The position numbers and the translations under genes were made by a program. Below the pieces are notes generated by a model. It did no database searches, was not told the DNA's origin, and was given only the letters and a program-made list of their open reading frames with translations. Of a DNA stretch of 64,000 nt, positions 1 through 8,687 are shown piece after piece (the first letter of the stretch is position 1; each line of letters opens with the position of its first letter). Source of the stretch: Myxococcales bacterium (lineage in GTDB: Bacteria > Myxococcota > UBA796 > SXON01); contig SHYX01000009.1 in the NCBI GenBank assembly GCA_009692585.1, forward strand, positions 50,857-114,856. Direction: 5' to 3'.

Positions 1-425
1 TGCTCGAAGAGGACGGCGTCGGGCTGGCCGCGCCGCAGGTGCACCGGAGCCAACGGGTCGTGGTCATCCAGCTGGACCCCGACGAAGAGCCGATCTTTCT
101 GATCAATCCTGTCGTTCGACCGATCACCGAGGCGCAAACCTGGGGCTACGAAGGCTGTCTCAGCGTGCCCGAGCTGCGCGGTCGGGTCCTCCGATGGGTC
201 GACGTCCGGGTGGATGCTCTCGATCGGGACGGCCAACCCCTGGTCTTCGAGGCCCACAACTGGGCGGCGCGCGTCGTACAGCACGAATGCGACCACCTCG
301 ACGGGGTGTTGTACGTCGACCGGGCCCAGGTGGGCTCTCTCGCTTTCTTGAAGGAGTACCGACGTTTCGGGCCGCCGGTCCGCGGCGACGACGACGACGA
401 CGCCGAAGCGGACGACGAAGAGTAG
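1..425 (+). CDS. def: Peptide deformylase, 5'-truncated by window edge
   Basis: Removes the formyl group from the N-terminal methionine of nascent proteins; a cytosolic metalloenzyme. The reading frame is open from base 3, so the gene begins outside the window and about 140 codons are visible. All three family motifs are seen: GVGLAAPQ near the visible N-terminus (motif 1), EGCLS (motif 2, metal-ligand Cys) and HECDH (motif 3, two metal His and the catalytic Glu). Normal deformylases are about 165-190 residues, so only some 25-40 N-terminal residues are missing. The C-terminus is an unusual acidic tail (a DDDDD run and then DDEE) after the catalytic domain. The GTG at 39 is an internal Val codon within motif 1, not a start. 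Confidence 0.95.
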   Translation, partial: LEEDGVGLAAPQVHRSQRVVVIQLDPDEEPIFLINPVVRPITEAQTWGYEGCLSVPELRGRVLRWVDVRVDALDRDGQPLVFEAHNWAARVVQHECDHLDGVLYVDRAQVGSLAFLKEYRRFGPPVRGDDDDDAEADDEE

Positions 426-534
426 GACGACCTGCAACACCGGCGCCACGCACCACGCGCCGAAGCCAAGATGGAAGCCCCGGAGCATGGCCACGAAGAT
501 CGGCATGAATTTCTCCATCCTCGGCCCATCAGTC

Positions 535-563
535 TGGACACGTCAATAGTGCTGCGCTACGAT
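535..563 (+). promoter_or_regulatory. Sigma-70-like promoter of the TPR/LysM gene
   Basis: TGGACA at 535-540 and TACGAT at 558-563 are separated by exactly 17 bases, each close to the -35 and -10 consensus. The predicted transcription start lies about 40-50 bases before the GTG/ATG start of the next gene. The same TACGAT -10 sequence occurs in front of nrdJ, which supports it as a housekeeping-type promoter. This is a pattern match only. Confidence 0.5.
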
Positions 564-609
564 TCTGTTCCCCGCCCCCCTGCGCTTCCCCGCGCCGACC
601 CACCGCCCG

Positions 610-1485
610 GTGAATCCCATGTCCGAAGCCCTCGCCGCCGATCTCACGACCTTCGACGACGCCGCCCGGCCGGGACCGGCGCCCGACGGCGATGCCCCGG
701 CGAGATTCGGGAAGGTACTCGGTGAAGCAGGAATCCACGTGCCGAGCACCCTGTACAATGAAGCCCTCGCCCTGGCCCGGGAGGGGCACCTGGGGCAGGC
801 ACAGGCCCGCTTGCAGATGCTCAGCTGCTTGGATCCGGACGATGGGGAGGCGCTGCTCCTCCTCGCGAAGGTGCACGCGAATCAGGGCCGCTGGACCGAA
901 GCCCTCGGTCGCCTCGACGCGGCGCTCGCCGCGGGAACGGTACCCCCGGCGGGCCTGCGCGAGGGCCTCGAGACTCAGATCCGCACCGACCGGCTCCGTG
1001 AAGAAGAACACCGCGCCCGCGTCGCCGGCCGCGAGCTCGGAGAACTCAAGGCGCTCCGACACGAGACCCGCAGCCTCCGCGGCGAGGCCATCCGCCTGGA
1101 GGTCGAAGTCGGCGAGACCAAAGACCGCGAGCGTGCCTGGAAAGGGGTCGCCATCGCCGCGGCGATCTTCGGCTCGCTCGTCATCGTCGTGCTGACGCTG
1201 ACGACTCCCAAGGGCGCACCGGACACGCTTCCCGTCCCGACGCCCGAGGCGCTCGCCGAGGTGGTCGCCCCGCTGCCGCCCGCGCCCAGCCCCGCCCTCG
1301 TCGCCGCCCTCGCGCCGGTTGGACCACGGCTCCACACCATCAAGAAAGGCGAGACCCTCGGGCTGTTGGCCTCCAGGTACTACGGCAAGAGCTCACGATG
1401 GCAGACGATCCTCGACGCCAACCCCCAGCTCGGCGCGAACGGCGCGAAGCTGGCCCTTGGCATGGAGATCATCATTCCCGAGTAG
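610..1485 (+). CDS. Membrane protein with TPR-like N-terminus and C-terminal LysM domain
   Basis: Likely a cell-envelope protein that binds peptidoglycan. Residues about 40-105 are helical with a TPR-like pattern. A charged, probably coiled-coil stretch (about 125-175) precedes one hydrophobic segment at about 178-200 (VAIAAAIFGSLVIVVLTL). An Ala/Pro linker leads to a LysM domain in the last 50 residues (HTIKKGETL ... MEIIIP). This order suggests the N-terminus is cytoplasmic and the LysM domain periplasmic. The start may be the GTG at 610 or the ATG at 619, three codons later. It stands alone behind its own promoter and converges with the SCO1 gene. No enzymatic motif is seen, so a structural or scaffolding role is inferred. 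Confidence 0.75.
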   Translation: MNPMSEALAADLTTFDDAARPGPAPDGDAPARFGKVLGEAGIHVPSTLYNEALALAREGHLGQAQARLQMLSCLDPDDGEALLLLAKVHANQGRWTEALGRLDAALAAGTVPPAGLREGLETQIRTDRLREEEHRARVAGRELGELKALRHETRSLRGEAIRLEVEVGETKDRERAWKGVAIAAAIFGSLVIVVLTLTTPKGAPDTLPVPTPEALAEVVAPLPPAPSPALVAALAPVGPRLHTIKKGETLGLLASRYYGKSSRWQTILDANPQLGANGAKLALGMEIIIPE

Positions 1486-1494
1486 CACGGCGCC

Positions 1495-2058
1495 TCAGCC
1501 GCCGGCCGCCAACAACAGGTCGACGTAGGCCTCGATCTCCCCTGGGGTCTTGGGGTCCGGATAAGCCCTGATCTGACCGCGCTTGTCGACGAGGAGGAAG
1601 CGGCTGCCGTGCAGGACCGTCTCGGGCTGCGTATCGGTGGCCGGCGACCGCTCCATCAACAGCTTGAACCCGTCGACGACCACCCGCCGCATCTCGGCGG
1701 TATCCCCGGTCAACAACCGCCACGCGGGGTGTCTGGCGCCGAAGCGAGCACCGTAGTCGGCCAGCCGCGCCGGCGTGTCCGTGACCGGGTCCACGCTGAA
1801 GGACAAGAACTTCAGCGTCTCGACCTCCTCGTACCTCGCGGCGACCGATGACATCCGAGCGCTCAGCGTCGGACAGATGTCGGGACAGCTCGTGAACATG
1901 AAGTCGGCGATCCAGGTCTCACCGAGGAGGGTCTGGCGGGTGACGGCGGTCTGCGTCTGGTCGACCAGCGTGAACTCCGGCACCGCGCCGAGCTCAGCCA
2001 GCGCCAGCCCCGGCGTGGACGGGCTCGTGGCGCAGGCCAGCAACACCAGGACGCTCAT
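1495..2058 (-). CDS. SCO1/SenC-family thioredoxin-fold lipoprotein
   Basis: SCO1/SenC proteins deliver copper or act as thiol-disulfide factors during assembly of the CuA centre of cytochrome oxidase. Copper-ligand residues are visible: the CxxxC motif SCPDICP (Cys58 and Cys62) and a downstream His (His150 in VLHGS). The N-terminus MSVLVLLAC is a short lipoprotein signal with Cys9, so the protein is probably a lipid-anchored periplasmic protein of 187 residues, a normal size. The ATG at 2058 is chosen because it gives this lipobox and overlaps the upstream TPR gene stop as ATGA. A longer in-frame extension exists but is basic and lacks a signal. It is the last gene of the long minus-strand chain. 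Confidence 0.88.
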   Translation of the reverse strand: MSVLVLLACATSPSTPGLALAELGAVPEFTLVDQTQTAVTRQTLLGETWIADFMFTSCPDICPTLSARMSSVAARYEEVETLKFLSFSVDPVTDTPARLADYGARFGARHPAWRLLTGDTAEMRRVVVDGFKLLMERSPATDTQPETVLHGSRFLLVDKRGQIRAYPDPKTPGEIEAYVDLLLAAGG

Positions 2059-3263
2059 CGCAGCTTGGCCAGCGCGCGGCGCGCCGCTTCGTTCTTGCCG
2101 ACGCTCACGGCGTGCTCGTAGGCCCACTTCGCGTCCGGTGTGCGTTGCTGCGCGGCAAAGACGAGGCCCAGCCGATACCAGGCCTGCCCGCGGAAGTCGG
2201 CGGGCGCGTCCTTGAAGTTGATGTAGGCCCGCAGTTCCCGCTCCGCGTCCGGATGCTTGGACTGGCGCGCGTAGACCACTCCCAGGTGGTAATGCGTTCG
2301 CTGATTGTCGGGGGCGGTGGTCAACACGGACCGGTACATCGAGATCGCGTCGTCATATCTTCGCATTTGCGCCAGCACCCGCCCGGCGGTCATGTTGTTG
2401 ATGACGTTGTCCGGATACTTCGTCCGACCGTACATGGTCCGCGCCAGCGCGTTCTTGAGGTCCCGCTCCTCGATGTAGGAGTAGGTGAGCGCCAGCGTCG
2501 CCGCCGGGCTCATCAGCACGCCGTCCTTCTCGACCTGTTTGATGAGCCGCTTTCCTTCCTCCCGGTCGTCGGCCCCGTCTGGCAATAGCGGCGTCGCGCG
2601 CGCGATGACGGTGCGCCAGTACAGGTACATCCCGTCGCCGAGCACCGGGTCGACGAACGCGGGCGCCGCCGCCTTGACCTCGGCCAACGCGCGCACCGCG
2701 TCGACCCCGTCCGAGAGCGCGGCGAGGAATTCAGCCCGCCTCATATGATGAATCGCGCTGATGCCCTCCATGCCGGCGAGCAAGAACGATTCGATCGCTT
2801 CGTTCCCGGGCACCTGCTTGCCAGCGGCAATCTGCCGCAACGCCGCGTCGTTGGCGCTGCGATATTGCCGCTCGTAGCGAAAATCGAAATTCTCGAACAT
2901 CAGTGCCTGATAGATCACCGCGGAGCCCGCGGGGCCGATGCCGGTGGTAGGGTACTCCACAGTGAGCTTGTCCAGCTCTGCCTTCGATTCTTTATAGCGC
3001 CGGGCGTAGATGCCGTCGATCGCCTTCCGGCAGCGGTCCGCGAAACCAATCTCAAGACGGAGGACCTCGGCCGCCTTGACCGTCAACGGTGAATAAGGAT
3101 GGTTGCCCAGACTGTCGTCGGCCACCACCGGGACATCGAGGGCCGCCTCCTTCTCTGGTCCCCGCGCCCCGCCGACGGTGTTCTCGTGCAGATCGTCCTC
3201 CTGGTCACCGGCGTGGGCGGCCGGCGCTGCAAACAAGTTGACCGCGAGCAGGAAGGGCATCAT
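2055..3263 (-). CDS. Secreted TPR-repeat protein
   Basis: Exported protein of 402 residues with a signal peptide at 1-18 (ending AAPAAHA) and several tetratricopeptide-like helical repeats. The clearest are in the C-terminal third, for example NNMTAGRVLAQMRRYDDAISMY and HYHLGVVYARQSKHPDAERELR. TPR arrays mediate protein-protein contacts; the partner is unknown. The gene begins with two adjacent ATGs (3263 and 3260); the first overlaps the gshB stop by four bases, and the gene's own stop overlaps the SCO1 start. Translational coupling to gshB and SCO1 suggests co-expression. A link to cytochrome-oxidase or envelope assembly is possible because of SCO1, but that is inference. Confidence 0.75.
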   Translation of the reverse strand: MMPFLLAVNLFAAPAAHAGDQEDDLHENTVGGARGPEKEAALDVPVVADDSLGNHPYSPLTVKAAEVLRLEIGFADRCRKAIDGIYARRYKESKAELDKLTVEYPTTGIGPAGSAVIYQALMFENFDFRYERQYRSANDAALRQIAAGKQVPGNEAIESFLLAGMEGISAIHHMRRAEFLAALSDGVDAVRALAEVKAAAPAFVDPVLGDGMYLYWRTVIARATPLLPDGADDREEGKRLIKQVEKDGVLMSPAATLALTYSYIEERDLKNALARTMYGRTKYPDNVINNMTAGRVLAQMRRYDDAISMYRSVLTTAPDNQRTHYHLGVVYARQSKHPDAERELRAYINFKDAPADFRGQAWYRLGLVFAAQQRTPDAKWAYEHAVSVGKNEAARRALAKLR

Positions 3264-4198
3264 GGCAGGGCTCCGTGGCGACGGAGTGCGGCGTCCAGGA
3301 TGCGCTCCTCCACCAGGGTGCCGTCAAATCGGTTCACCTGCCTGATCCCCGTGGGGCTGGTGACGTTGATCTCGGTGAGCCACCCCCCGATGACATCGAT
3401 TCCCACGAAGAGCAGCGCCTCGGCCCGGAGCGTGGGCCCGATTCGGGCGCAGATCTCGAGCTCCCTGGGGGTCAACGTCGTGGCGTGCGCCGTCGCGCCG
3501 ACATGGAGATTTCCGCGGTGATCGGCCTTTCCCGGCACACGGAGCACCGCGCCGACCGGCGCGCCCTCGACCAACAGGATGCGCTTGTCGCCCTCGGCGA
3601 TTTCGGGGAGGTGGCGCTGAGCAAGGATGAACCTCCGCCCCTCCTCAGAGAGAACCTCGATCATCGACCGGAGGTTGGGATCCCCCGCCTGGGTGACCAA
3701 CACCCCGCGTCCGCCGTTGCCATCCCACGGCTTGAGGACCACCTTCCCCGGCTGTACCCCAGCAAAGGCCATGATTCTCGCAATGTTGTTGCTGATCAAG
3801 GTCGGTGGCGTGAGCTCGTCGTAGGCGGCGGCGAAGAGCTTCTCGTTCCGCGCGCGCAGCCCCGACGGCGCGTTGAGCACCAGCGTGCGCGGGCCCACCA
3901 TGTCCAGCAAGTAGGTGCAAAAGATGTAGGTCATGTCGAAGGGCGGGTCCTTCCGCATCCAGACAACGTCGAAATCGGCCAGCTGCACCTCGGCCCACTC
4001 CAGCCGCAGAAAGGCCGTGTCGCGCGTTTCGACGCGCTGGGCGCGGGCGAACGAGCGGCTCCCTTCGCCCCACATCGCCGAAGGGTGGCACCACCAGACC
4101 TCCCACCCCCGAGCCGTGCTCGCCCCCATCAGCGCCACCGTGGAATCCCCGGCGAGGTCGAGCGTGTCCAGGTCATCCATCACAAACAGCGAGCGCAT
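3260..4198 (-). CDS. gshB: Glutathione synthetase (ATP-grasp)
   Basis: Catalyses ATP-dependent joining of glycine to gamma-glutamylcysteine, the second step of glutathione synthesis; cytosolic. At 312 residues it matches the proteobacterial GshB length (about 315). Family signatures are present: VWMRKDPPFDMTYI for the substrate domain, VLKPWDGNGGRGV for the ATP-grasp loop, and EINVTSPTGIRQ for Mg/ATP binding near the C-terminus. The start is supported by a strong Shine-Dalgarno (AGGAGGGG) in the 8-base gap after mnmE. It is the seventh gene of the rpmH-to-SCO1 chain. The partner gene gshA is not in this window. Confidence 0.93.
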   Translation of the reverse strand: MRSLFVMDDLDTLDLAGDSTVALMGASTARGWEVWWCHPSAMWGEGSRSFARAQRVETRDTAFLRLEWAEVQLADFDVVWMRKDPPFDMTYIFCTYLLDMVGPRTLVLNAPSGLRARNEKLFAAAYDELTPPTLISNNIARIMAFAGVQPGKVVLKPWDGNGGRGVLVTQAGDPNLRSMIEVLSEEGRRFILAQRHLPEIAEGDKRILLVEGAPVGAVLRVPGKADHRGNLHVGATAHATTLTPRELEICARIGPTLRAEALLFVGIDVIGGWLTEINVTSPTGIRQVNRFDGTLVEERILDAALRRHGALP

Positions 4199-4206
4199 CT
4201 CCCCTC

Positions 4207-5484
4207 CTACTTGCCGATGCAGAAGCGCGCGAACAATCGGTCGAGCACTCCCTCGCGCACGGTGGAACCATCGAGCTCCGCCACCGATTCCAACGACGCG
4301 TAGACCAACTCCACCGTCACCGCGGCTCCCGCCGTCGACAAGGCGCCGGCGGCTTCGCGGAGCTGGGCGGCGACGCGGGCAAACAGCTCCGCCTGCCGGG
4401 CGCTGACCAGAATCAGCCCGACCGCCCCGGGTGCCTCGGCGCCGAGGGCAGCCACGATCCGCCCCCGGAGCGACGCGATGCCTTCGCCCGTCCGTGCACT
4501 CACCGCCCCTGGACGCGGGGCGAGGTCGCCCATGGTCAGCACCACGAGCTCCCCGGCCGCCGCGGTCGCTGGGGCGGCCCCGGGCGGCACGCAGCGCAAG
4601 ACGAGGTCCGCCGACGCCCGGGCGGCGAGCGCACGCGCGACCCCCTCGGCCTCGATGACATCAGCGCTGTCGCGCTCCCCGGCGGTGTCGACCAGGACGA
4701 TCCGCACCGCGTCGAGTTGCAGCGTCGCTTCGACCACATCACGCGTCGTTCCGGGGGTGGGGGCGACGATCGCCCGATCGGCCCCGAGGAGCGCGTTGAA
4801 CAGGCTCGACTTTCCGGCGTTGACCGGCCCGGCGAACACGACCCGCGCGCCCTCGACGGCGATCCGCCCCCCAACCCAGCTCGCCGCGACGCTCGCCGCC
4901 CGCGTCGCCAGCGCCGAGAGGCGGGCGGCCAACGCCACGTCGGCAGGGACCAACAGGTCCTCACCGGGGTAGTCGAGGGCCGCCTCGAGCTCGGCCGCCA
5001 GGTCGGTCAGCGCCTCCCGCACCGCGTCCACCTCGGCGTTGACCGCGCCGTCCGCCGCGCCGCGGGCCAACTCCACGCCGCGCCCCGAGGTCGCGGCGAT
5101 CGCCGCCAGGACCGCTTCGGCCCGCACCAGGTCCATCCGGCCGTGCAGGAACGCCCGCCGCGTGAACTCACCAGGGCGCGCCGGGCGGGCGCCCAATGCC
5201 CGGAGGAGCCGCTCCACCAGGAGCACATTTCCGTGTCCGGACAACTCCACCACATCCTCGCCGGTGTAGCTCCCCGGCCCCGGGAAGTAGACCACCAGCC
5301 CATCGTCGAAGGAGCCGGCGCCGTCGGAGAACCGACGGTGCGCGGCGTGGCGCGGCGGCGGGAGCGGCCCGGCCACCCGCTCGGCATGGGCGCGTGCATC
5401 GGCCCCGCTGACCCGCACCACCGCGACCGCCGCCGGACCCCAAGCCGTGGCGCAGGCGGCGATCGTGTCGCGGTCAGAAGCCAC
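4207..5484 (-). CDS. mnmE: tRNA modification GTPase MnmE with altered G4 motif
   Basis: MnmE works with MnmG to make cmnm5U/nm5U at the wobble position of tRNAs. The protein has 425 residues, slightly short of the usual 450-460. The N-terminal tetrahydrofolate-binding domain (1-120) is followed by helices and an inserted GTPase domain: G1 GPVNAGKS (219-226), G2 TPGTTRD (243-249), G3 DTAG (266-269). The C-terminus ends in the invariant CIGK. G4, normally NKxD, reads TMGD (317-320), losing the guanine-recognising Asn and the Lys while keeping the Asp. The start is GTG at 5484, five bases after jag. The location downstream of rpmH-rnpA-yidC-jag is the classic origin-proximal order. Confidence 0.95.
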   Translation of the reverse strand: MASDRDTIAACATAWGPAAVAVVRVSGADARAHAERVAGPLPPPRHAAHRRFSDGAGSFDDGLVVYFPGPGSYTGEDVVELSGHGNVLLVERLLRALGARPARPGEFTRRAFLHGRMDLVRAEAVLAAIAATSGRGVELARGAADGAVNAEVDAVREALTDLAAELEAALDYPGEDLLVPADVALAARLSALATRAASVAASWVGGRIAVEGARVVFAGPVNAGKSSLFNALLGADRAIVAPTPGTTRDVVEATLQLDAVRIVLVDTAGERDSADVIEAEGVARALAARASADLVLRCVPPGAAPATAAAGELVVLTMGDLAPRPGAVSARTGEGIASLRGRIVAALGAEAPGAVGLILVSARQAELFARVAAQLREAAGALSTAGAAVTVELVYASLESVAELDGSTVREGVLDRLFARFCIGK

Positions 5485-5489
5485 GTCGC

Positions 5490-6356
5490 CTACTCGGCGG
5501 GCGCGTCGCCTTCGCGCGGGACGTAGATCTCGACCCGGCGCTCGAAGCCCTCGCCAACCGAGCGAGAGGCCACCCCAGCGATCTCCGCGATCTCCAGGTG
5601 AACCAGGCGGCGATCAAAGCTGTTCAGCTCACGCCGGATGACCTCCGGCTCACCGGTCTCCAACACCTTCTCGGCCAACTTCCGCGCGAGACCCTTGAGC
5701 GCGTCACCATCGTTGCGACGGGGGCGATCGCCGCGGTCGCCACCACGATCGGGGCGGGGGCCGCGATCCCGATCTCCGAAGCGGGGTCGCTCGTCGCGAC
5801 CACCACCACCGAAGCGAGGGCGGTCGTCCCGGGGGCGGTCGTCCCGGGGGCGGTCGTCCCGGGGGCGGTCGTCCCGCGGCCGGTCGTCCCGGGGCCGGTC
5901 GTCGCGGCGCTCGCCACCGTCCTCGGGGCGGGCGATGTCGAGCCGGAAGCGGGCATCGGGCCACTGGCCCATGTTTCGTTCGAGCAGGTGCTGGATCGCC
6001 CGCAGGGTGGTGCCCTGGCGACCGACCAGGTGGCGGGCACCCTCCTTGGCGTCCACGAAGACCACCGCGGTGTCGCCCTTCATCTCGGCGCGGATCGCGG
6101 CCTCACGCCCCATCGCAGCCAGGAGCCCTCGGATCCACGCTTCGGCGGCGATCGCCGGGGCAAGGCTCTCCATGTTCTTGGCCCACGCGAAGATCTTCAC
6201 GGTGGCGGCGCCGGCACTTCCGGACGCCTTGAAGTGGGCGAGATCGAGCTTGTGCTCGACGGCGGCCAGGGGGACGCCCAGCTGGGCGGCTGCCAGTTCG
6301 CGGGCAGCGGACAGGGTGCGCCCTTCGGCGACGACGTGATCTTCAGGCAGCGACAT
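5490..6356 (-). CDS. jag: RNA-binding protein Jag/KhpB with RD-rich insert
   Basis: Jag (KhpB, SpoIIIJ-associated protein) is a cytosolic RNA-binding protein encoded next to YidC. The 288-residue product has a Jag N-terminal domain (about 1-50), a KH domain (about 60-140, with GxxG-like VGRQGT) and a C-terminal R3H domain (about 222-280). Between KH and R3H lies a low-complexity segment with six RPRDD-type pentapeptides followed by Gly/Arg/Asp-rich sequence. Start choice: the ATG at 6356 has GGAG six bases upstream and overlaps the end of yidC by 14 bases; an ATG at 6368 is an alternative with no good ribosome site. The disordered insert probably adds RNA-binding or condensate-forming capacity (inference). 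Confidence 0.9.
   Translation of the reverse strand: MSLPEDHVVAEGRTLSAARELAAAQLGVPLAAVEHKLDLAHFKASGSAGAATVKIFAWAKNMESLAPAIAAEAWIRGLLAAMGREAAIRAEMKGDTAVVFVDAKEGARHLVGRQGTTLRAIQHLLERNMGQWPDARFRLDIARPEDGGERRDDRPRDDRPRDDRPRDDRPRDDRPRDDRPRFGGGGRDERPRFGDRDRGPRPDRGGDRGDRPRRNDGDALKGLARKLAEKVLETGEPEVIRRELNSFDRRLVHLEIAEIAGVASRSVGEGFERRVEIYVPREGDAPAE
5821..5910. repeat. Six tandem 15-base repeats inside jag
   Basis: Six consecutive 15-base units beginning CGGTCGTCCC, the first three identical and the others with one to several changes. On the minus strand each unit encodes DRPRD-type pentapeptides of the Jag insert. Because 15 is a multiple of three, changes in copy number keep the frame, so the number of pentapeptides could vary between strains. 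Confidence 0.9.
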
Positions 6357-7983
6357 TTCCGTCTCCATCGAGGGCGACCAGGGGGATCGACCGCGTGTTG
6401 TACCACTGTTGCAGGATCGCAAGCACGGTGTTGAGTGAATAGTAGAGGGCGAGGCCGGACGGCGAGCTCCACATCAGGAACCCGAACAAGAGTGGCATGA
6501 ACTTCATCATCTGGGCCTGAGTCGGGTCCATGCCCACCGTCGGCATCATCATCTGCTGTACGTACATCCCGGCCATGACGAACAGGCTCAGGATTCCGTA
6601 CGGGTCCTGGGCGCTCAGATCGCGGAGGTAGAGGAACTGGGCGTTGTACAAGCTGGGCTCATACTGCAATGCCGTGAACAGCGCAAAGAACACCGGCATC
6701 TGGATGAGCATCGGGAAGCACCCGCCCACGGGGTTGACGCCGTGCTTGGAATACAGCGCCATCATCTCCCGGTTCAGCGTCTCTTTGTCGTCGGCGTACT
6801 TTGCCTGTAGCCCCTTCATCAGCGGTTGCAGGGCCTGCATCCGCCGACCGGAGACGACGGCCGCCCGGGTGAGCGGGTAGGTCACCAGGCGCACCAGCAG
6901 CGTCAACGCCAAGATGGCCGGTCCCCAGCTCCCGATTGCGTCGTGTATGAGGTGGAGGGTGATGAGCAGGAACTTGGCGAACAGGCCGAAGATGCCAAGC
7001 GAGACGGCCTCGGAGAACCCGTGGCCCGCCGTCTCGAGACGGCCCAGCTCCCGCGGCCCCGCGTAGAGCGTGTAGGTCGTCTCGATGGCAGTCCCGGGCG
7101 CGATCGACTCCGCCGGCAGCATGTAGAACGCGCCCACCCGCTCGCTGTCCACGCGTGCCCACTGCACCCGAGCGCCGGTGGCGTCGGTCGGGGCGATGGC
7201 CGCCAGGAAAAACCGATCTCCCGTGCCGAACCACCCGACCGGACCCTCGAGGTCGGTGGTGCGCAACACGCTCGCGGGATCGGTCAACTGCTCCAGGTCC
7301 CCATCCACCACCGCGACCAGGGAGGAGGCGGAGCTGTAGGCGCTGACCGCGGACAACCGGTCGGCAACGCCCACCCAGAAAGGACCGAGCAGTGGTCGGT
7401 CCGACTCCATCCGGATGGTGACGTCCCACAGGTCGGCGCTCGCCCCGCGCGTCACCGTCCTACGCACGCGGAACCCGTCGGCGGTGGTCCGCTCCTGTAC
7501 CAGCGGATCCGCGCCGCTGACCACCCAGGTTCCGCCGAGCGCCAGCGGCCCCCGACCCGCGACGAGCAACTCGCCGCCGGACAACAGGTCCAGCTCACCC
7601 TCACCGCCCGCGTACGCCTGCCAGCGTCCCGGACTGCCGCCAGAGACGGACTCCCAGGCCCAGCTCCACCAGCCCGTCACCGTCTGAGGCGCCTTCACCC
7701 CGGGGAAGCGGACCGACCGGACCGCGCCACAGTCGCTGACCTCGAGCTGGGCGGTCCCTCCCGTGGTGGTGGCGGTCTTTCCGGTGCACGTCGCCTCGGC
7801 AGCGGGAAGGACGCCCTCCATCGGGGGGGCCGGCGCGGGCTCCGCGGCCGTCGACGCCACGACGGCCGGCACAACGGGCGCCTCGATCGGGGGCGGGGGC
7901 GCGAAGAGGAACTGCCAAACCCATACGATCGCGAGGCTGACCGCCACAAACGTGAACATCCGTCGTTCTTTTTCGTCCTTCAC
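6343..7983 (-). CDS. yidC: Membrane protein insertase YidC
   Basis: Inserts and folds inner-membrane proteins, alone or with SecYEG. The 546-residue length and layout fit Gram-negative YidC: an N-terminal anchor (about 9-27), a large periplasmic beta domain (about 60-330), and the conserved five-helix core starting near [11 protein letters not shown], with the region around [19 protein letters not shown] forming the cytoplasmic loop. The start is GTG at 7983, which overlaps the yidD stop as GTGA; an ATG eight codons later is an alternative. Its end overlaps the jag start by 14 bases. Confidence 0.96.
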   Translation of the reverse strand: MKDEKERRMFTFVAVSLAIVWVWQFLFAPPPPIEAPVVPAVVASTAAEPAPAPPMEGVLPAAEATCTGKTATTTGGTAQLEVSDCGAVRSVRFPGVKAPQTVTGWWSWAWESVSGGSPGRWQAYAGGEGELDLLSGGELLVAGRGPLALGGTWVVSGADPLVQERTTADGFRVRRTVTRGASADLWDVTIRMESDRPLLGPFWVGVADRLSAVSAYSSASSLVAVVDGDLEQLTDPASVLRTTDLEGPVGWFGTGDRFFLAAIAPTDATGARVQWARVDSERVGAFYMLPAESIAPGTAIETTYTLYAGPRELGRLETAGHGFSEAVSLGIFGLFAKFLLITLHLIHDAIGSWGPAILALTLLVRLVTYPLTRAAVVSGRRMQALQPLMKGLQAKYADDKETLNREMMALYSKHGVNPVGGCFPMLIQMPVFFALFTALQYEPSLYNAQFLYLRDLSAQDPYGILSLFVMAGMYVQQMMMPTVGMDPTQAQMMKFMPLLFGFLMWSSPSGLALYYSLNTVLAILQQWYNTRSIPLVALDGDGNVAA

Positions 7984-8210
7984 GCTGGCTCCTCGGGTGG
8001 GAGCGGCACGGGATCAAAGCCCCCTGGATGGTAGGGGTGACACCGCGTGATGCGCCGGGCACCCAACCACCCGCCGCGGACCGGACCCCACAAGCCGATG
8101 GCGTCGGCCGTGTAGCGACTGCACGACGGATAGAATCGGCACGTAGGCGGCAGAAAACGCGAGACGAGGCGCTGCCACCCTCGGATCAACGTCAGCAGAA
8201 ACCAGGTCAT
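7980..8210 (-). CDS. yidD: Membrane protein insertion efficiency factor YidD
   Basis: Small (76 residues) membrane-associated protein that aids YidC-dependent insertion. The hallmark Cys-containing core [14 protein letters not shown] is present, followed by [28 protein letters not shown], all typical. The ATG at 8210 overlaps the rnpA stop (ATGA) and the gene's own TGA overlaps the yidC GTG start. A longer in-frame upstream extension is rejected because it would run through rnpA and is not conserved in type. Confidence 0.93.
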   Translation of the reverse strand: MTWFLLTLIRGWQRLVSRFLPPTCRFYPSCSRYTADAIGLWGPVRGGWLGARRITRCHPYHPGGFDPVPLPPEEPA

Positions 8211-8551
8211 CGCGGATACCGGGACAAAAGAGAACCGAGCTCGTGTTGGAGGGCGTGGAAATCTGAGTCCGCCGCCGCAGGCTGAGCGATAATCACCACG
8301 TCGGCCGTCGCCGGGAATTCCGCTGCCAGCGCCCGCGTGGCCTCGCGCAACCAGCGCTTGACCCGGTTGCGCACGACCGCGCCGCCCACCTTGCGGCTGA
8401 CGGCGAAGCCGACGCGACACCGCTCGGCCGTACCGGGCGCCACCACCGTGGAGAGCAGGCGGGACCGTTGCCGGCGACCTGAGCCCTGCACGCGTTGGAA
8501 GTCGAGCGACCGCCGCAGGCGGTCGGGCGCCTCAACTACGCTTGGACGCAA
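8207..8551 (-). CDS. rnpA: Ribonuclease P protein component
   Basis: Protein subunit of RNase P, which matures the 5' ends of tRNAs together with the RnpB RNA. The 114-residue product has the N-terminal [10 protein letters not shown] segment, [24 protein letters not shown] (the RNR signature that contacts RNA) and a C-terminal VVIIAQP strand. The best start is a TTG at 8551, which lies inside the 3' end of rpmH in another frame and overlaps it by 20 bases. No Shine-Dalgarno is visible before it, so initiation may depend on rpmH translation. The stop overlaps the yidD start. Confidence 0.9.
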   Translation of the reverse strand: MRPSVVEAPDRLRRSLDFQRVQGSGRRQRSRLLSTVVAPGTAERCRVGFAVSRKVGGAVVRNRVKRWLREATRALAAEFPATADVVIIAQPAAADSDFHALQHELGSLLSRYPR

Positions 8552-8687
8552 TGGTTGCGGCGAGGCGCTTGCGCCCCTTGGCCCGGCGGCGAGAGAGGAT
8601 GACGCGGCCCGAGGGCGTGGCCATGCGGGCCCGAAACCCGTGCGTGCGCTTGCGGCGCTTGTTGTGCGGTTGGAACGTACGCTTCAT
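8532..8687 (-). CDS. rpmH: 50S ribosomal protein L34
   Basis: A 51-residue basic ribosomal protein. It begins [18 protein letters not shown] and continues [24 protein letters not shown], a near-perfect L34. The ATG is at 8687 and the TGA at 8532-8534. It has a short C-terminal extension (ATIASKRS) compared with the common 44-47 residue forms. It is the first gene of the minus-strand chain and is divergent from dnaA across a 280-base gap, the usual origin arrangement. Confidence 0.95.
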   Translation of the reverse strand: MKRTFQPHNKRRKRTHGFRARMATPSGRVILSRRRAKGRKRLAATIASKRS

